Shown: in pieces, positions 39,701 to 64,000 of the stretch
How the letters are laid out: each line of letters starts with the position of its first letter
Numbering within the stretch: the first letter of the stretch is position 1
DNA from: Symsagittifera roscoffensis
Taxonomy: Eukaryota; Xenacoelomorpha; Acoela; Convolutidae
Assembly: GCF_963678635.1 (NCBI RefSeq)
Contig: NC_087065.1
Location: 37,847,888 to 37,911,887, forward strand
Length of the DNA: 64,000 bases
Reading direction: 5' to 3'
The notes under the pieces: model-generated
Seen by the model: only the letters and a program-made list of their open reading frames with translations
Database searches by the model: none
What the model was told of the DNA's origin: nothing
Position numbers and translations under genes: made by a program

Positions 39701-42700
39701 CACGGCATCCTCCAAAACTACGACCCTGACCGTCAGTTGTATATCTTCTGCCCCTTAACTAACAACTTCCCACTAGAAGACGCCCGTGCCATCATCATCC
39801 CCACAAATACATACAGCCCATCGAAACAGCCCTATTGCAAAACATACATAATTTCAAATTTTAACCACAAGCCTCACAATGTACAACAAAATTCGAATCA
39901 CTCTGATGTTGAAAATCCCGATGAATTCTTCGACTCCAAATCCAGTCCCACTAATTTTTCGCAACCACTTTTTCAATCCAAAACAACCCAACGGAACTGG
40001 ATTCATGCACTCTTTCAACAGTGCTTGAACTTCGCATATTGCAATCAATGAGCGCCCTAAAAAATCAATACGCATGCTTGCTAAGGTTTTAATAACCTCC
40101 GACACCACCATTTAAACTCACTTCTCCCATGGATTTTTTCCTGACCCTGAATCGTTGTAATTATATTTCTTAAAATTATCAGTAACAAATATCAATAAGA
40201 CGCTCACCATTTTTACAGCTTTTTTTTTAGATTTCACCCAGTTTTCATTCATCTAAATGAACAAAACAAAACCAAAAATAAAAAAACTTTCTCACTTTCT
40301 TTTCTCAGTTCTTCTTATATATCATAAAGTATTCTAGTGCAATAAAATCAATATAAACGCAATAAATTGATAATTCTGTAGCAAAATTAGTTTATGAAGT
40401 AGTAAATTTAAAAAATGCAAAGTAAGTATCACTAACCGTTTTTTTGTTTGCTGCTTTTATAAAACTAGAATTTTTGCCTTTCACTCGCCCATTTTTCATG
40501 CACTCTTTCAACACAAATATGCAGCTCACCTTCGTAGAATTGTTTAATAGAATAACTTTTTTTTAGAAACTAACTGATAACAATTTTAACTTGCCTTCAC
40601 GCGTTTCAAAACTTTTCTTTAGGCCGGTTGGAAAGAAATATAAATGAGCTTAAGCTAACCACGCAGCTTACTAATGCCACACAACCAATCGCATGTATGA
40701 GAAAGTCCCATGGTACCCAATCCAGATAAAACCACTTTCAAATTTTATTAAAACCATTTGAAACACTAAACACTGAAAAGAAAACACAGAACACGACAAA
40801 CTGTTTTTCATAAAAGAACGCAACCAAAGAAAAAAACAGCTGATAAAAAAGAACAAAATGTTGAACACAAAAAGAGACTCTGCTCAAAGAGACGGTAAAA
40901 TCATGCTCCCACAACTGGCCTAACCCACCAGTAAAGGACGTCCTGAGCATGCTCTATTGGCGGCTTCACAACCCACGCTACACCACGCTTAAGACACGCA
41001 CTCTTAATTTTGAAGAAAGTAGCTCTCGTGAGAGCGACTCTTTAAAATAACCGAAACTAAACAAAATGCTTTTCCAAAGACAACTAATAAAAATGATAAC
41101 CAAAACTGATATCGCGATCATGATGCAGTTGTAAATATGGAATGTAAAAAAGTTTCTTAGAGCAAAAAAATGCAGCGAAAAAAAATGAAAACTCGATGAC
41201 ATTCCGACTCTGGAATGGCAAATCTATTGGTTTGTTGCCGTATTCATAACCCTCACAGGATTCGAAGTATGGACCCAATGTCGCAGCAAAGATACCTATT
41301 GAAGAAGAACAATGACCAGCTCGATGTTGATCTGACATACGAATCCTAGTCTATTAGCGCTTCACACAGAGAAGTCAAACCCCACCTCGCTATTCCATGG
41401 ATAATTGAGATGGCACGTAGTCTCGCTCTAACCTAACGAAATCAACACATTATTGCATAAATCTGAAATCTTTACACGTTCACTCATCACGATCCGGATA
41501 CACTAGACCCATTTCTGGAGAAGGAGCAACTGTACCTCTTCTCTGCATGAAGAGAACTACTCGAAATCACGAGCAACTGTTTCTTTCTCCTCATTCACGC
41601 AGCCACTGCTTCATATGAATCTATTTTCCAACAATGAAGATATTTCTCCATCTATCCTTATCTACAATAAACAATACAATTGAAAATTTCTATACCACGG
41701 ATGGTTGGAACCACTTTATAATTAGTATTGATATCCAGTTATATTATTGATAAACCTATCTCTGTAAAATATTTCTAATTAACCAGTTATGATCCATAAC
41801 TAACATTTACTATAAATTGTATAGCTGAAATTATTCATAGTTTCAGCAACAGAACAGAATAAATATAACTTATCAAACAGTCGTTCTTCTTCAGAACAGT
41901 TCATGATATCTTATCTCGCAAATACCAGCATACACTAGATCTATTAAGGCTAGGAGATATAAGAGTAAGATTAAAATTGGTATTAGATTAAGAAGTTGCA
42001 CGAATCTAACCGGCCGAAAATAAGATAGAGTGACAAACAGACGGTGTAACTTATCTGAAATTACTCTATGAGTATGTTACCTCTGGCATAAACTCAAATG
42101 GGAAAAACAACAGCCCCTGTTTAGGAGTTATGTTGCAAACTGTTTGTGTTCCACTCGTGGGCCAGTGGTATGAGTGCCGGCTACCATGTGATCCTGATTG
42201 CACTGGACAGGGTCATTCTCATCCGTGCTCCCTTCTGGCACAAGCGGCAGCTCACCACTAAGAGTATTCTACGAATCAGGGATGTTCATATAATTAAGAG
42301 AAAAAAAACGTAACCTGGTGATTTATTGATTATTGGCCGTCCTCAGCTGTTTAATTGAAGTTATAGACTTACATATTTTTCAGGTTGTAGTTTTTGGTCA
42401 TTAATACAACAAAACTGTCAAGTTTTGTTTTTAACCAAATTTAAGTTACGAACTAAAAGTTATTTTATATGCTTTCTGCAGAAGCTTTTCGCAATCTTTA
42501 TCCATACTTTTCTTACTTCTTTTTCTACCAACATTTCTAGCATCCAATCTAACGCCAAATTTCACGCTTAAGATTTTCTAAATGCGCTTTATGTTTCAAA
42601 ATAAAATTGAATTCGCAAAATATTAATTTGTTAGCTGGCTAAAAATAGAACAATCAATGGCACAAAAACTACCAAAAGAGCCAAACCCGACGGTTTTGGA

Positions 42701-43616
42701 GAGCTTTTTTACCAACTTAAGGTCCCGGCTTTAATCAATATAATTCAGAAGGACATAAGCTGTTCGATTGTTTTGAAAATAAACTTCCTAATAGAAATCT
42801 GTTCAAAGAAAAAAAAATTCAATGAAATGTATCAAAAGGTTTTTTTCTAAATTTTATTTTGAAGAAAATTTTGTGAATATCCTTTTCGCAAACCATAGCT
42901 GCTCAGTCGCTGCAATATCGTACGTCTGTTGCACTCCGTGCCTCATAATTGCAACTAGGACCTCGGAACAATCGGGTAAATGTGAAATTCTGGAGGGTCA
43001 AATTCTAAACACCTGGTACGCACAGTTGTTCTCCTATTTCATGATGGCTGTTCTTGCTGTTCCGACTGTTGTTCTCGTCATCTGTAACGTCGTGTTCGGC
43101 CGAGCGTTGAATCAACGAGAGAAAAGGTTGAACGCACATCCGCAGAAAAATCAGCTAGACGTTCCAACTGATGTAATGAACGAAGGCCAAAAAGTCTCTC
43201 AAACCTCGCAGGATAGCACAAGTTCAAAGGACAATCGAAAACGGGTCAAACAACAAAACCGAAGAAATTACATAACGATGCTCATGTTTCTATCGCTTGC
43301 CTACATCATATGCTCTTGTGGCACCACAACTTTTGTCATCATTTTCTGGTTTTCTGAAAACGAGGCTAAGGTTTCGTTTTTCAAAACAGCTGCTGAGATT
43401 TGGACCATTTTGAACAACTCAACAAACTTTATATTCTACTGCATGAGCGGGTCGGCCTATCGGACGGCGTTTCGGAATGGGATTGCTCCAGTGTTTCAGC
43501 AATGTAGAAACAACATCAGGAGGCAACGGGACTGCGGGCAAACTGGCCGAAAAATATCACAATTGAGTACTATCGAAATGAGTGTTGTGACGATGACTGT
43601 TGCCGGACGCATGTAG
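24762..43616 (+). CDS. Rhodopsin-class (class A) neuropeptide-type G-protein-coupled receptor, 4 exons
   Basis: The exons are 24762-24869 (N-terminus, with an NES glycosylation site), 26444-26638 (helices 1-2), 42125-42263 (helix 3) and 42907-43616 (helices 4-7), giving 383 residues. All joints agree in phase: 0, 0, then 1. Donors are AAG|GTAGGG, AAT|GTAAGT and AGA|GTATTC. Exon 3 has the disulfide Cys before helix 3 and an ALDRVILIRAP string, a DRY variant at about residues 129-131. Exon 4 has the loop-2 Cys (GKCEI), a long basic third loop, and helix 7 NNSTNFIFYC in place of NPxxY. Helix 6 lacks a CWxP motif. The layout suits an invertebrate peptide receptor (FMRFamide-receptor-like), but the ligand is unknown. 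An identical exon 3 copy sits at 39292-39430. The coding frame seen before 42907 is intron. Confidence 0.85.
24870..26443 (+). other. GPCR intron 1
   Basis: AT-rich. It includes a TAACAAGA-family fragment at about 26150-26370 (actttcgaagaaagtgcgga and the gcgcgatttatc string). No other feature was supported. Confidence 0.4.
26639..28914 (+). other. Proximal part of GPCR intron 2
   Basis: It holds a TAACAAGA-family fragment (27000-27210) and the MITE at 27302-27573. From about 27600 to 28900 nothing was recognised; no reverse-transcriptase motif was found upstream of the retroelement relic that begins near 28915. Confidence 0.35.
27302..27573. mobile_element. Short TIR element (MITE) with a clear target duplication
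   Basis: Ends are GGGGCCGACCATTTACCA and TGGTAAAAGACCTAGCCCC, inverted relative to each other. It is flanked by the direct repeat GGTTTAGTGG (27292-27301 and 27574-27583). Internal ggtctggtaa-like strings repeat at the right end. The 272-bp body has no coding frame. The superfamily is undetermined; the 9-10 bp duplication would suit Mutator-like better than hAT. Confidence 0.75.
28915..29565 (+). pseudogene. Retroelement RNase H relic
   Basis: Around 28920-29170 one frame reads a thumb-like FEWTFEHQ string. It is followed after a frame change by MCDASSFGVGA (catalytic Asp) and SRLFTRAELMLSTLMREC, the RNase H core with its conserved Glu. Beyond 29180 the frame breaks, with further RNase H-like and linker pieces (HIARTAGKNLALPDRL) near 29325-29375. 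Its retroviral/Gypsy-type origin is clear, but it is non-functional. Confidence 0.65.
30030..31145 (+). pseudogene. Retroelement integrase relic
   Basis: A zinc-domain-like stretch lies near 30100-30200. The catalytic core is best seen in frame 30314-30568: FGLTEIFVTDNGSIF has the second Asp, and NGLVEGMNR has the catalytic Glu about 35 residues later. Several stops and shifts break it before and after. The C-terminal part fades by about 31145. Confidence 0.7.
31146..32461 (+). other. Non-coding retroelement-associated stretch
   Basis: C/A-rich low-complexity sequence. A TATAAAAG string occurs near 31706 and another near 32190, followed by a donor-like CAACAG|GTAAGA at about 32256-32261 and an acceptor-like TTTTGCAG near 32408. 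These could be remains of a promoter and a subgenomic splice pair, but there is no independent support. Confidence 0.3.
32462..33022 (+). pseudogene. Pro/Ser/Thr-rich retroelement frame, function unknown
   Basis: An open frame of 186 codons, rich in Pro, Ser, Thr and Gln, with RNRHLITPRVQF in the middle and no enzymatic motif. It may be the N-terminal part of a gag-like or third-gene product. It is followed by further broken coding-like sequence to 33400. Confidence 0.4.
33023..35260 (+). pseudogene. Broken third-gene region of the retroelement, possibly envelope-like
   Basis: Short frames, all interrupted. One near 34165-34295 has a cluster of cysteines with TxT spacing (for example TRTQATTVCFPEF); another (33787-34056) ends in a short hydrophobic stretch. 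Position after integrase plus a Cys-rich region is what an envelope-like gene would give, but decay prevents a family call. Alternatively this is 3' gag-like material. Confidence 0.3.
35479..36996 (+). pseudogene. Gag-like retroelement frames, interrupted
   Basis: A frame from about 35648 to 35961 is acidic and Ser/Pro-rich (NPDEFFDSESSPTNFSQPLF) and ends at TGA. After a short gap a second frame (about 36150-36470) contains a PRLPTFSWNFFYTFNN string and charged helical sequence; it ends at TGA and continues coding-like to 36736. A third frame (36796-36996) ends at TAG. The NPDEFF...FSQPLF block recurs at 37078-37155 and 39911-39988. Confidence 0.45.
37300..39241 (+). repeat. Dispersed repeat block, LTR- or element-end-like
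   Basis: Its right edge (gaaattactctatgagt) and interior blocks (ttcggccg with cttattt; ccggaccg-free cgtcctgagcatgctcta; ggcctaacccacca) recur inverted and diverged at 62556-64000. So this is a dispersed element part, not unique intron. It contains an AATAAA near 39026 and a small palindrome, gctctcgtgagagc, near 38190. Confidence 0.55.
39292..39430 (+). pseudogene. Duplicate GPCR helix-3 exon (upstream copy)
   Basis: 139 nt identical to 42125-42263, with the same acceptor (cctgtttag) and donor (aga|gtattc). It encodes the Cys before helix 3 and the DRV motif. The exon length is not a multiple of three, so including both copies would shift the frame. Either copy alone would give the same receptor. 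Possible roles are an unused copy, an alternative exon, or an assembly artefact. Confidence 0.75.
39686..42518 (+). repeat. Tandem duplication 1, second unit (2,833 bp)
   Basis: A direct head-to-tail copy of the preceding unit. One difference changes a TAG to CAG, so the gag-like frame here (39737-40051, 104 codons) is longer than in the first unit. Its helix-3 exon (42125-42263) is the one nearest to the downstream GPCR exon. Confidence 0.93.
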
Positions 43617-43875
43617 AATGTAAGAGTACAATCAGAATTAATTTATGGGATTTGAGGTCAACTTTTGTCAATGAGCTGTGAATAATCAACTCCAAATACG
43701 AAATCAAGAATCTTTGACCTCCTGTCAAAATTTACATGGCTCTTTCGTATTTCAGTCTGAATAATAATTGATTTTTAATAGCACATTAAAATTTAAATAA
43801 TTGAATGATTCTGATATATGTTACCCCTATCAATTATATGCTATCCCTATCAACTATCTTACCTTGCATTAATTT
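43617..43875 (+). other. 3' flank of the GPCR gene
   Basis: An ATTAAA variant polyadenylation signal at 43785-43790 lies about 170 nt after the stop and is the best 3'-end candidate seen. Confidence 0.35.
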
Positions 43876-44217
43876 CAGGAGCGGATCAATGTTTTTCTCT
43901 AGCGGGATTTTCAATTTTTTTTCAAAAATTGTGTCGACACCTTTTTTTAGAGTTGCCGAGCTCTCCCAAATCATTGACAAGACTTTATTTCGACCAAATT
44001 TTCTGCGCCGCAGGCGATCTGTTGAAAAAAGAGACCAAAAGCGTTTTTAGGCACGTTTTCGAAAATGTTGACCAAAAATTGCGTTTGTCGGCTCGAACTC
44101 CCTTGTCGGCTAGAAAATAATTAGGGTCAATCAGCTAAAAATAAACCTTAAAATAGTACCAAAGGAGAACCTTGTGGGTCGGCTGTGGGTCAAATCCTTG
44201 AAGAAAATGCGCCCCTG
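43876..44217 (+). mobile_element. hAT-like MITE copy (+) downstream of the GPCR
   Basis: It starts CAGGAGCGGATCAATG and ends GCGCCCCTG. Interior landmarks ccgagctctccc, ctgcgccgcaggc and gtgggtcggc agree with the family. Flanking 8-mers attaattt and atgcattt are an imperfect target duplication. Confidence 0.65.
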
Positions 44218-44689
44218 ATGCATTTATTGTATTGCATGTTTTCATAAATCTATAACTCTCCCTCACATTTGTATTTGAATTGAAATTTTTTCTATCAAAA
44301 TCTGATTTTTTATGTTTAGCAAACTGGGATCAAACTTTCAAAGCTAGGAAGGCAAGCAAAACTACGGTTTAGAAAGTTTTTTCTAAATTGATGTAGTTTT
44401 TTCTGCTTGGTGTGATAAAAAAAAGTCTGACGCAAAATTATAATTTAGGCGTATTAGACAGTCATAGTAAAACTTTTGAATTTTTTAAAGTTTTTGGTTC
44501 CCAAAATGAAGCTTAAAAACTCCAAATACAAAATACCTTTTCACGTGTTCTGTATATGTAGCTGATATAAATTTCCTGATGCTTTCTATCACGCCATAAG
44601 TGAAACCTCACAGCATGCTCTGCAAGAGAAATCACCAAACTCACATGTAGCTCATGTAATTAACAGGATGCGAAAGTCACGTGAGTGTC

Positions 44690-45215
44690 GGATGATTAAA
44701 ATCTCAGATTTCTATTATATTTCAGCAGTTGCTCGCAAGCGGTATTTAGTTGCACGGCAAAAAATTTTTGAGTCCGAAGGCAACGACTCCAAAAATTACG
44801 TCCGACAACGTTCACAGGCTCCTGTAAAGCAAGGGAGAAAGCTGAGAATATCAAAGAAAATTCAATTTAATTGTCAGTCAGATCGAAATCGATTGAAATC
44901 GTCAGATCGTGTATTCGATCCCATGCCATGGCAATGATAGTGTGTGAGGAAAAGCTCTCACTTGACCTCCAGCTTCAGGTCTACCACAACCTGACCAAAT
45001 TTGGCTGCAATAGTGGTACCACGTAAAAGTTCTAGACGCAAAAAAATGGCCTCGAGTCGCAAAAAACCAGCTTCGCTTAGCAAAATAACACTGTCTGGAA
45101 TGTGGGGAGATAATACAAACGGACTATCCTCGACAGGACTGTTAAGGCCTACTGATAGCTCCTCTGCGGTTCGCAGGAACAACAATTATTATTAATTATT
45201 AATTATAATTTAATC
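44690..45215 (+). mobile_element. Possible tRNA-derived SINE
   Basis: The segment has a B-box-like gtattcgatccc at about 44911 and a body with no host-gene likeness. It ends in an (ATT)n-type tail (attattattaattattaattataattt, 45184-45212), all usual for SINEs. A weak hairpin lies near 44768-44800. An A box was not identified, so the call is tentative. Open frames across it on both strands are probably chance. Confidence 0.3.
44922..44935 (+). promoter_or_regulatory. X-box-like palindrome upstream of the ciliary gene
   Basis: CATGCCATGGCAAT shares 11 of 14 positions with the RFX-type X-box palindrome GTTGCCATGGCAAC. It lies about 900 bp before the DRC11 start, farther than is usual, and inside the possible SINE. 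Confidence 0.2.
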
Positions 45216-45820
45216 ACTCAGCAATAGCAACTAGGCCTTAATAAGAGAGTAAAAACAGTTTAAAAAATCCACTGAGCCATTAACTAATATATGCTATGCA
45301 TACACACATAATGGGAGGAAGGAAAAAGGGCCATTTGAAAAACCTTTTTAACGTTATGTCTTGGTGTAATCAAATTCTGCATGATAAACTAAATATGTAA
45401 GTTGATTACACTTGTTTTTCATATTATACAACGAAAAATCGCACATTAGAAAAATCATCAGAAAATTCAGCCATAATAGCACGCAACACAACTAAGAAAA
45501 GGGAAAACTTGAAATGTTGGGGGGGGGGGGGGTCGAAAAGAGCCAGAATTGTTGCTAGAGTTATAGAGTTATCTCAGACAATCTAACCTCTTCTACCAAA
45601 TTAATGCCGATATAGATACGGGATACACATTTTTTTGGTCTACAAAAATATTTAATTTAACACGTGCACTTTAATGTCTGATTTTGAATAAAAATAAGCA
45701 TTTACCTCCAAACACGCACAATAACACAGTACGCACACACATTTTTGTGTACATTAAAATTTGTGTACATTGGTTTAAAAAATACCTCACTTGTGTTTTT
45801 TTGTTACGAGAGTTTTGTAG
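45216..45820 (+). other. Upstream region of the DRC11 gene
   Basis: AT-rich, with a poly-G run at about 45520-45533. It ends in a T-rich stretch and agttttgtag (45811-45820). No TATA or initiator could be assigned. Confidence 0.35.
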
Positions 45821-45835
45821 TTTGCGTCTGCGGTG
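45811..45835 (+). promoter_or_regulatory. Splice acceptor and 15-nt leader before the DRC11 ATG
   Basis: The acceptor-like GTTTTGTAG ends at 45820 after a T-rich tract; the ATG at 45836 follows 15 nt later. The arrangement matches the other two genes. Confidence 0.45.
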
Positions 45836-62048
<16,213 letters not shown>

Positions 62049-62555
62049 GTGAGTGATCCTAACAAATCAATGCTTATTATGAGTAAACAAAACTGCTCGG
62101 ATATCAGTTTGAGACCATGAGTGGTACTTTGGGGTTTGAAGTAAATTAGGATTGAAATAAATTTAGGATCAAAATTTTGGTAATTCAATTCAAATTGGAT
62201 TACTGTCTGAGCTCGATTATTTTGGCTAATTATTTCAGCGCAAAATGAAAATTTGAATATTTCACGCGCTTGACTTATGCCAAAATAAATGGTCAAAAGG
62301 GTCCCAAACTAAAACACTCATAACCACCAGTAAAACATCTTTTCAAATTTGAGCTCAGAGGGCATCAATGTCTTTCAGATCCTTAAAAAAATCGGTAAAA
62401 AATGTTTTATCAATAAGTCGCATTTGATTTCAGTGAAAAAACCAACCCAAACAAATATAGTCTGTCTAGGGTGCGGATCTATGGTTTTCAGTCTTTCTCG
62501 AGAGGAGAGAATTTCAAAAAAAATTAAGTCGACCATTGAGTTAGGACTGGAGTGT
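62049..62555 (+). other. DRC11 intron 9 start with a MITE 5' fragment
   Basis: After the donor (AGA|GTGAGT) the stretch is AT-rich. 62467-62545 (ctagggtgcggatctatgg...ctcgagaggagagaatttca) is a 5' fragment of the hAT-like MITE. Confidence 0.4.
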
Positions 62556-64000
62556 AACTCATAGAGTAATTTCGGATAGGGTACACCGTCTGCTCGTCAC
62601 GCTATCTTATTTTCGGCCGGATAGATTCGTGCAACTTCTTAGTCTAATACCGATCCTAATCTTACTCTTATACTATCTAGTCTCAGGTTGTTTAACTAGT
62701 CTCTGCTAGGCTCAATAGATCTAGGGTATACTGGTTTATTGCGGCTGCTGAAGTGCTCGGGAGAGTCCAACTAATTTCTAAGTTAAATTCAAATCTCTCT
62801 GGTGCTGAAATTACAAGTAACTTCAGCACTTACAAATAAGTGGGTTGTTAGTTAAATGGATCATGATTGGTTAATATTAAATACTTTACATTGGTAAAAC
62901 ATTTAATTTATCCAATCATAAAATATAGTTTAGATCAGGTTCCACCCATCCGGGTTTTACAGAGTTTTTTAGAACAGTTCTTTTGTAGTTCAAGGATGGA
63001 TGATGGACGTTGGTATTTGGCGAACATCATTTTTCTTTTGTTTCCTTTTTGTTAAGGAAGTTCCAGGGATCTGGAATTGAGGACACAAGACGTTGTGTTC
63101 TTCTTGTGACAACGACTGAGTCTCTGCAACAGCATCAATTCTGGTTTCAGAATGGTTGGCTATGTCAGGTTTTTCTGTTCTTCGGAGAGAACTTCTTTTG
63201 TGTTTGATCTAGCTCGGGAATGGCGTGGAGATTGTGCGTGGAGGGGATGCCTGGTTACTCGGATCTGTACGTATACTTGAACATCGAGGTGGTCATTGGT
63301 CTAGTTCAATGAAGTCCTTTTCTGCGAGGTCAAGTCGTACTCTAAATCCTTTGAGTTGTGATTGTGAGCGGCATATCGATTATAGTTGGTCATTCTCTCT
63401 CGAGTGTAGTGAGGTCGTCTTGTCTTTTGATGTTCGTCCTTGGTGTTGTATTCTGATCTATATATTGCATCATGTGATTTTACATTTTATAAAACTTTTA
63501 TTAATTTAATATTTTTTAATTATGATTTTAGTTAGTTGTTTTCACAAAAGCTTTTTGTTTTAGTTCGGTTATTTTGAAGAGTTACTCACCCTTGAGTAGC
63601 TCTTATTAAAAATAAAGGTGTGGTCACAAAGCGTGGATGTAGCACGGTGGGTTAGGCCGGCTATAGAGCATGCTCAGGACGTCCTTTCCTGGTGGGTTAG
63701 GCCAGGTGTGGGAGTATGATTTCATGCGGTTTTTATGAGGGGTCCTGTTATGTGACAACATTTTATGTTGGGTTTGTTGTGGTTTTACTTATGTTTTGTT
63801 GGTTATGTACTTTTTCCAAAAAGCAAATTGTTTGTGGTATGGGTTTGTCTTTTGACTTTTTTGTGTTTTATTATTTCTTTCTAAGACTTTGTAATAGTCT
63901 TCAAAAGAATAAATTATCCAGTTTTAAACTGGGTTAATCCGGTTTGGGTACCGTTGGTTTCCTTTTCTTAGTCATGCTGTTATTTTATGATTTGTGGTAT
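62556..64000 (-). mobile_element. Inverted, diverged copy of the 37.8-39.24 kb repeat block, cut by the window end
   Basis: aactcatagagtaatttcggata...cttattttcggccgg...gtgcaacttctta (62556-62690) is the inverse of 39110-39241. agcatgctcaggacgtcctttcctggtgggttaggcc (near 63665-63705) is the inverse of about 38080-38125. It therefore belongs to the same element family in the opposite direction, and continues past the window. Confidence 0.6.

Noticed and set aside
37838-41338. Paired minus-strand frames of 65-84 codons repeated 2,833 bp apart
   Set aside because: The repetition is explained by the tandem duplication. The frames are hydrophobic products of A/T-rich sequence with no family resemblance.
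42822-42906. N-terminal extension of the last GPCR exon (ATG at 42822)
   Set aside because: The sequence before 42907 is AT-rich and not receptor-like. The acceptor ctgctcag at 42906 restores phase with the helix-3 exon.
44958-45185. Minus-strand open frame of 75 codons that looks protein-like
   Set aside because: It lies within the possible SINE, has no upstream exon with a matching phase and no recognisable domain, and the opposite strand is equally open.
62049-64000. AAA ATPase exons of DRC11 expected next
   Set aside because: No Walker A-like or other conserved AAA string was found. The stretch is repeat sequence, so the exons are presumed beyond the window.

Overview
The window is invertebrate-type animal DNA. 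It is AT-rich and crowded with transposon remains, and it holds three recognisable intron-containing host genes, all on the + strand. GC-richer exons with canonical splice sites sit in long AT-rich introns. The species cannot be fixed from sequence alone. A peptide-type GPCR with an NSxxNFxxYC-like helix 7 and a ciliary dynein-regulatory gene point to a ciliated invertebrate. All three genes have a 3' splice acceptor only 12-20 nt before the start codon, which would fit a spliced-leader trans-splicing lineage (inference).

Layout. 0.3-3.2 kb: a complete 4-exon MARVEL-domain (MAL/plasmolipin/CMTM-like) membrane protein. 3.2-10.1 kb: two decayed copies of the 3' half of that gene, interleaved with many copies of a CAGGGGCGGAT...-ended, hAT-like MITE. 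10.1-13.0 kb: AT-rich, with an inverted-repeat element. 13.0-18.6 kb: a minus-strand Ty3/Gypsy retrotransposon with gag, zinc knuckle, protease, RT, RNase H and integrase, lightly broken. 19.1-24.7 kb: TIR/foldback elements and a 233-bp tandem duplication. 24.7-43.6 kb: a 4-exon rhodopsin-class peptide GPCR of about 383 residues. Its third intron-exon interval holds a second, heavily decayed + strand LTR-type retroelement (about 28.9-39.2 kb). It also holds a 2,833-bp tandem duplication that has doubled the exon carrying helix 3 and the DRY-like motif. 44.7-45.2 kb: a possible SINE. 45.8-62.0 kb: nine exons of IQCA1/DRC11, the nexin-dynein regulatory complex AAA protein; its AAA exons lie beyond the window. 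Two of its introns appear to use GC donors. Its eighth intron carries hairpin arrays, a second tandem duplication (about 2.82 kb) of a dead non-LTR retrotransposon, and a triplicated MITE. 62.6-64.0 kb: an inverted, diverged relative of the 37.8-39.2 kb repeat.

The three genes have no evident shared pathway: a membrane-organising protein, a receptor and an axonemal protein. The strongest themes are recent tandem duplication (two units of nearly equal size and about 99.5% identity, so either real or an assembly artefact), local pseudogene formation, and possible trans-splicing. Exon limits were worked out by hand from reading frame, intron phase and splice consensus; no transcript data were available.
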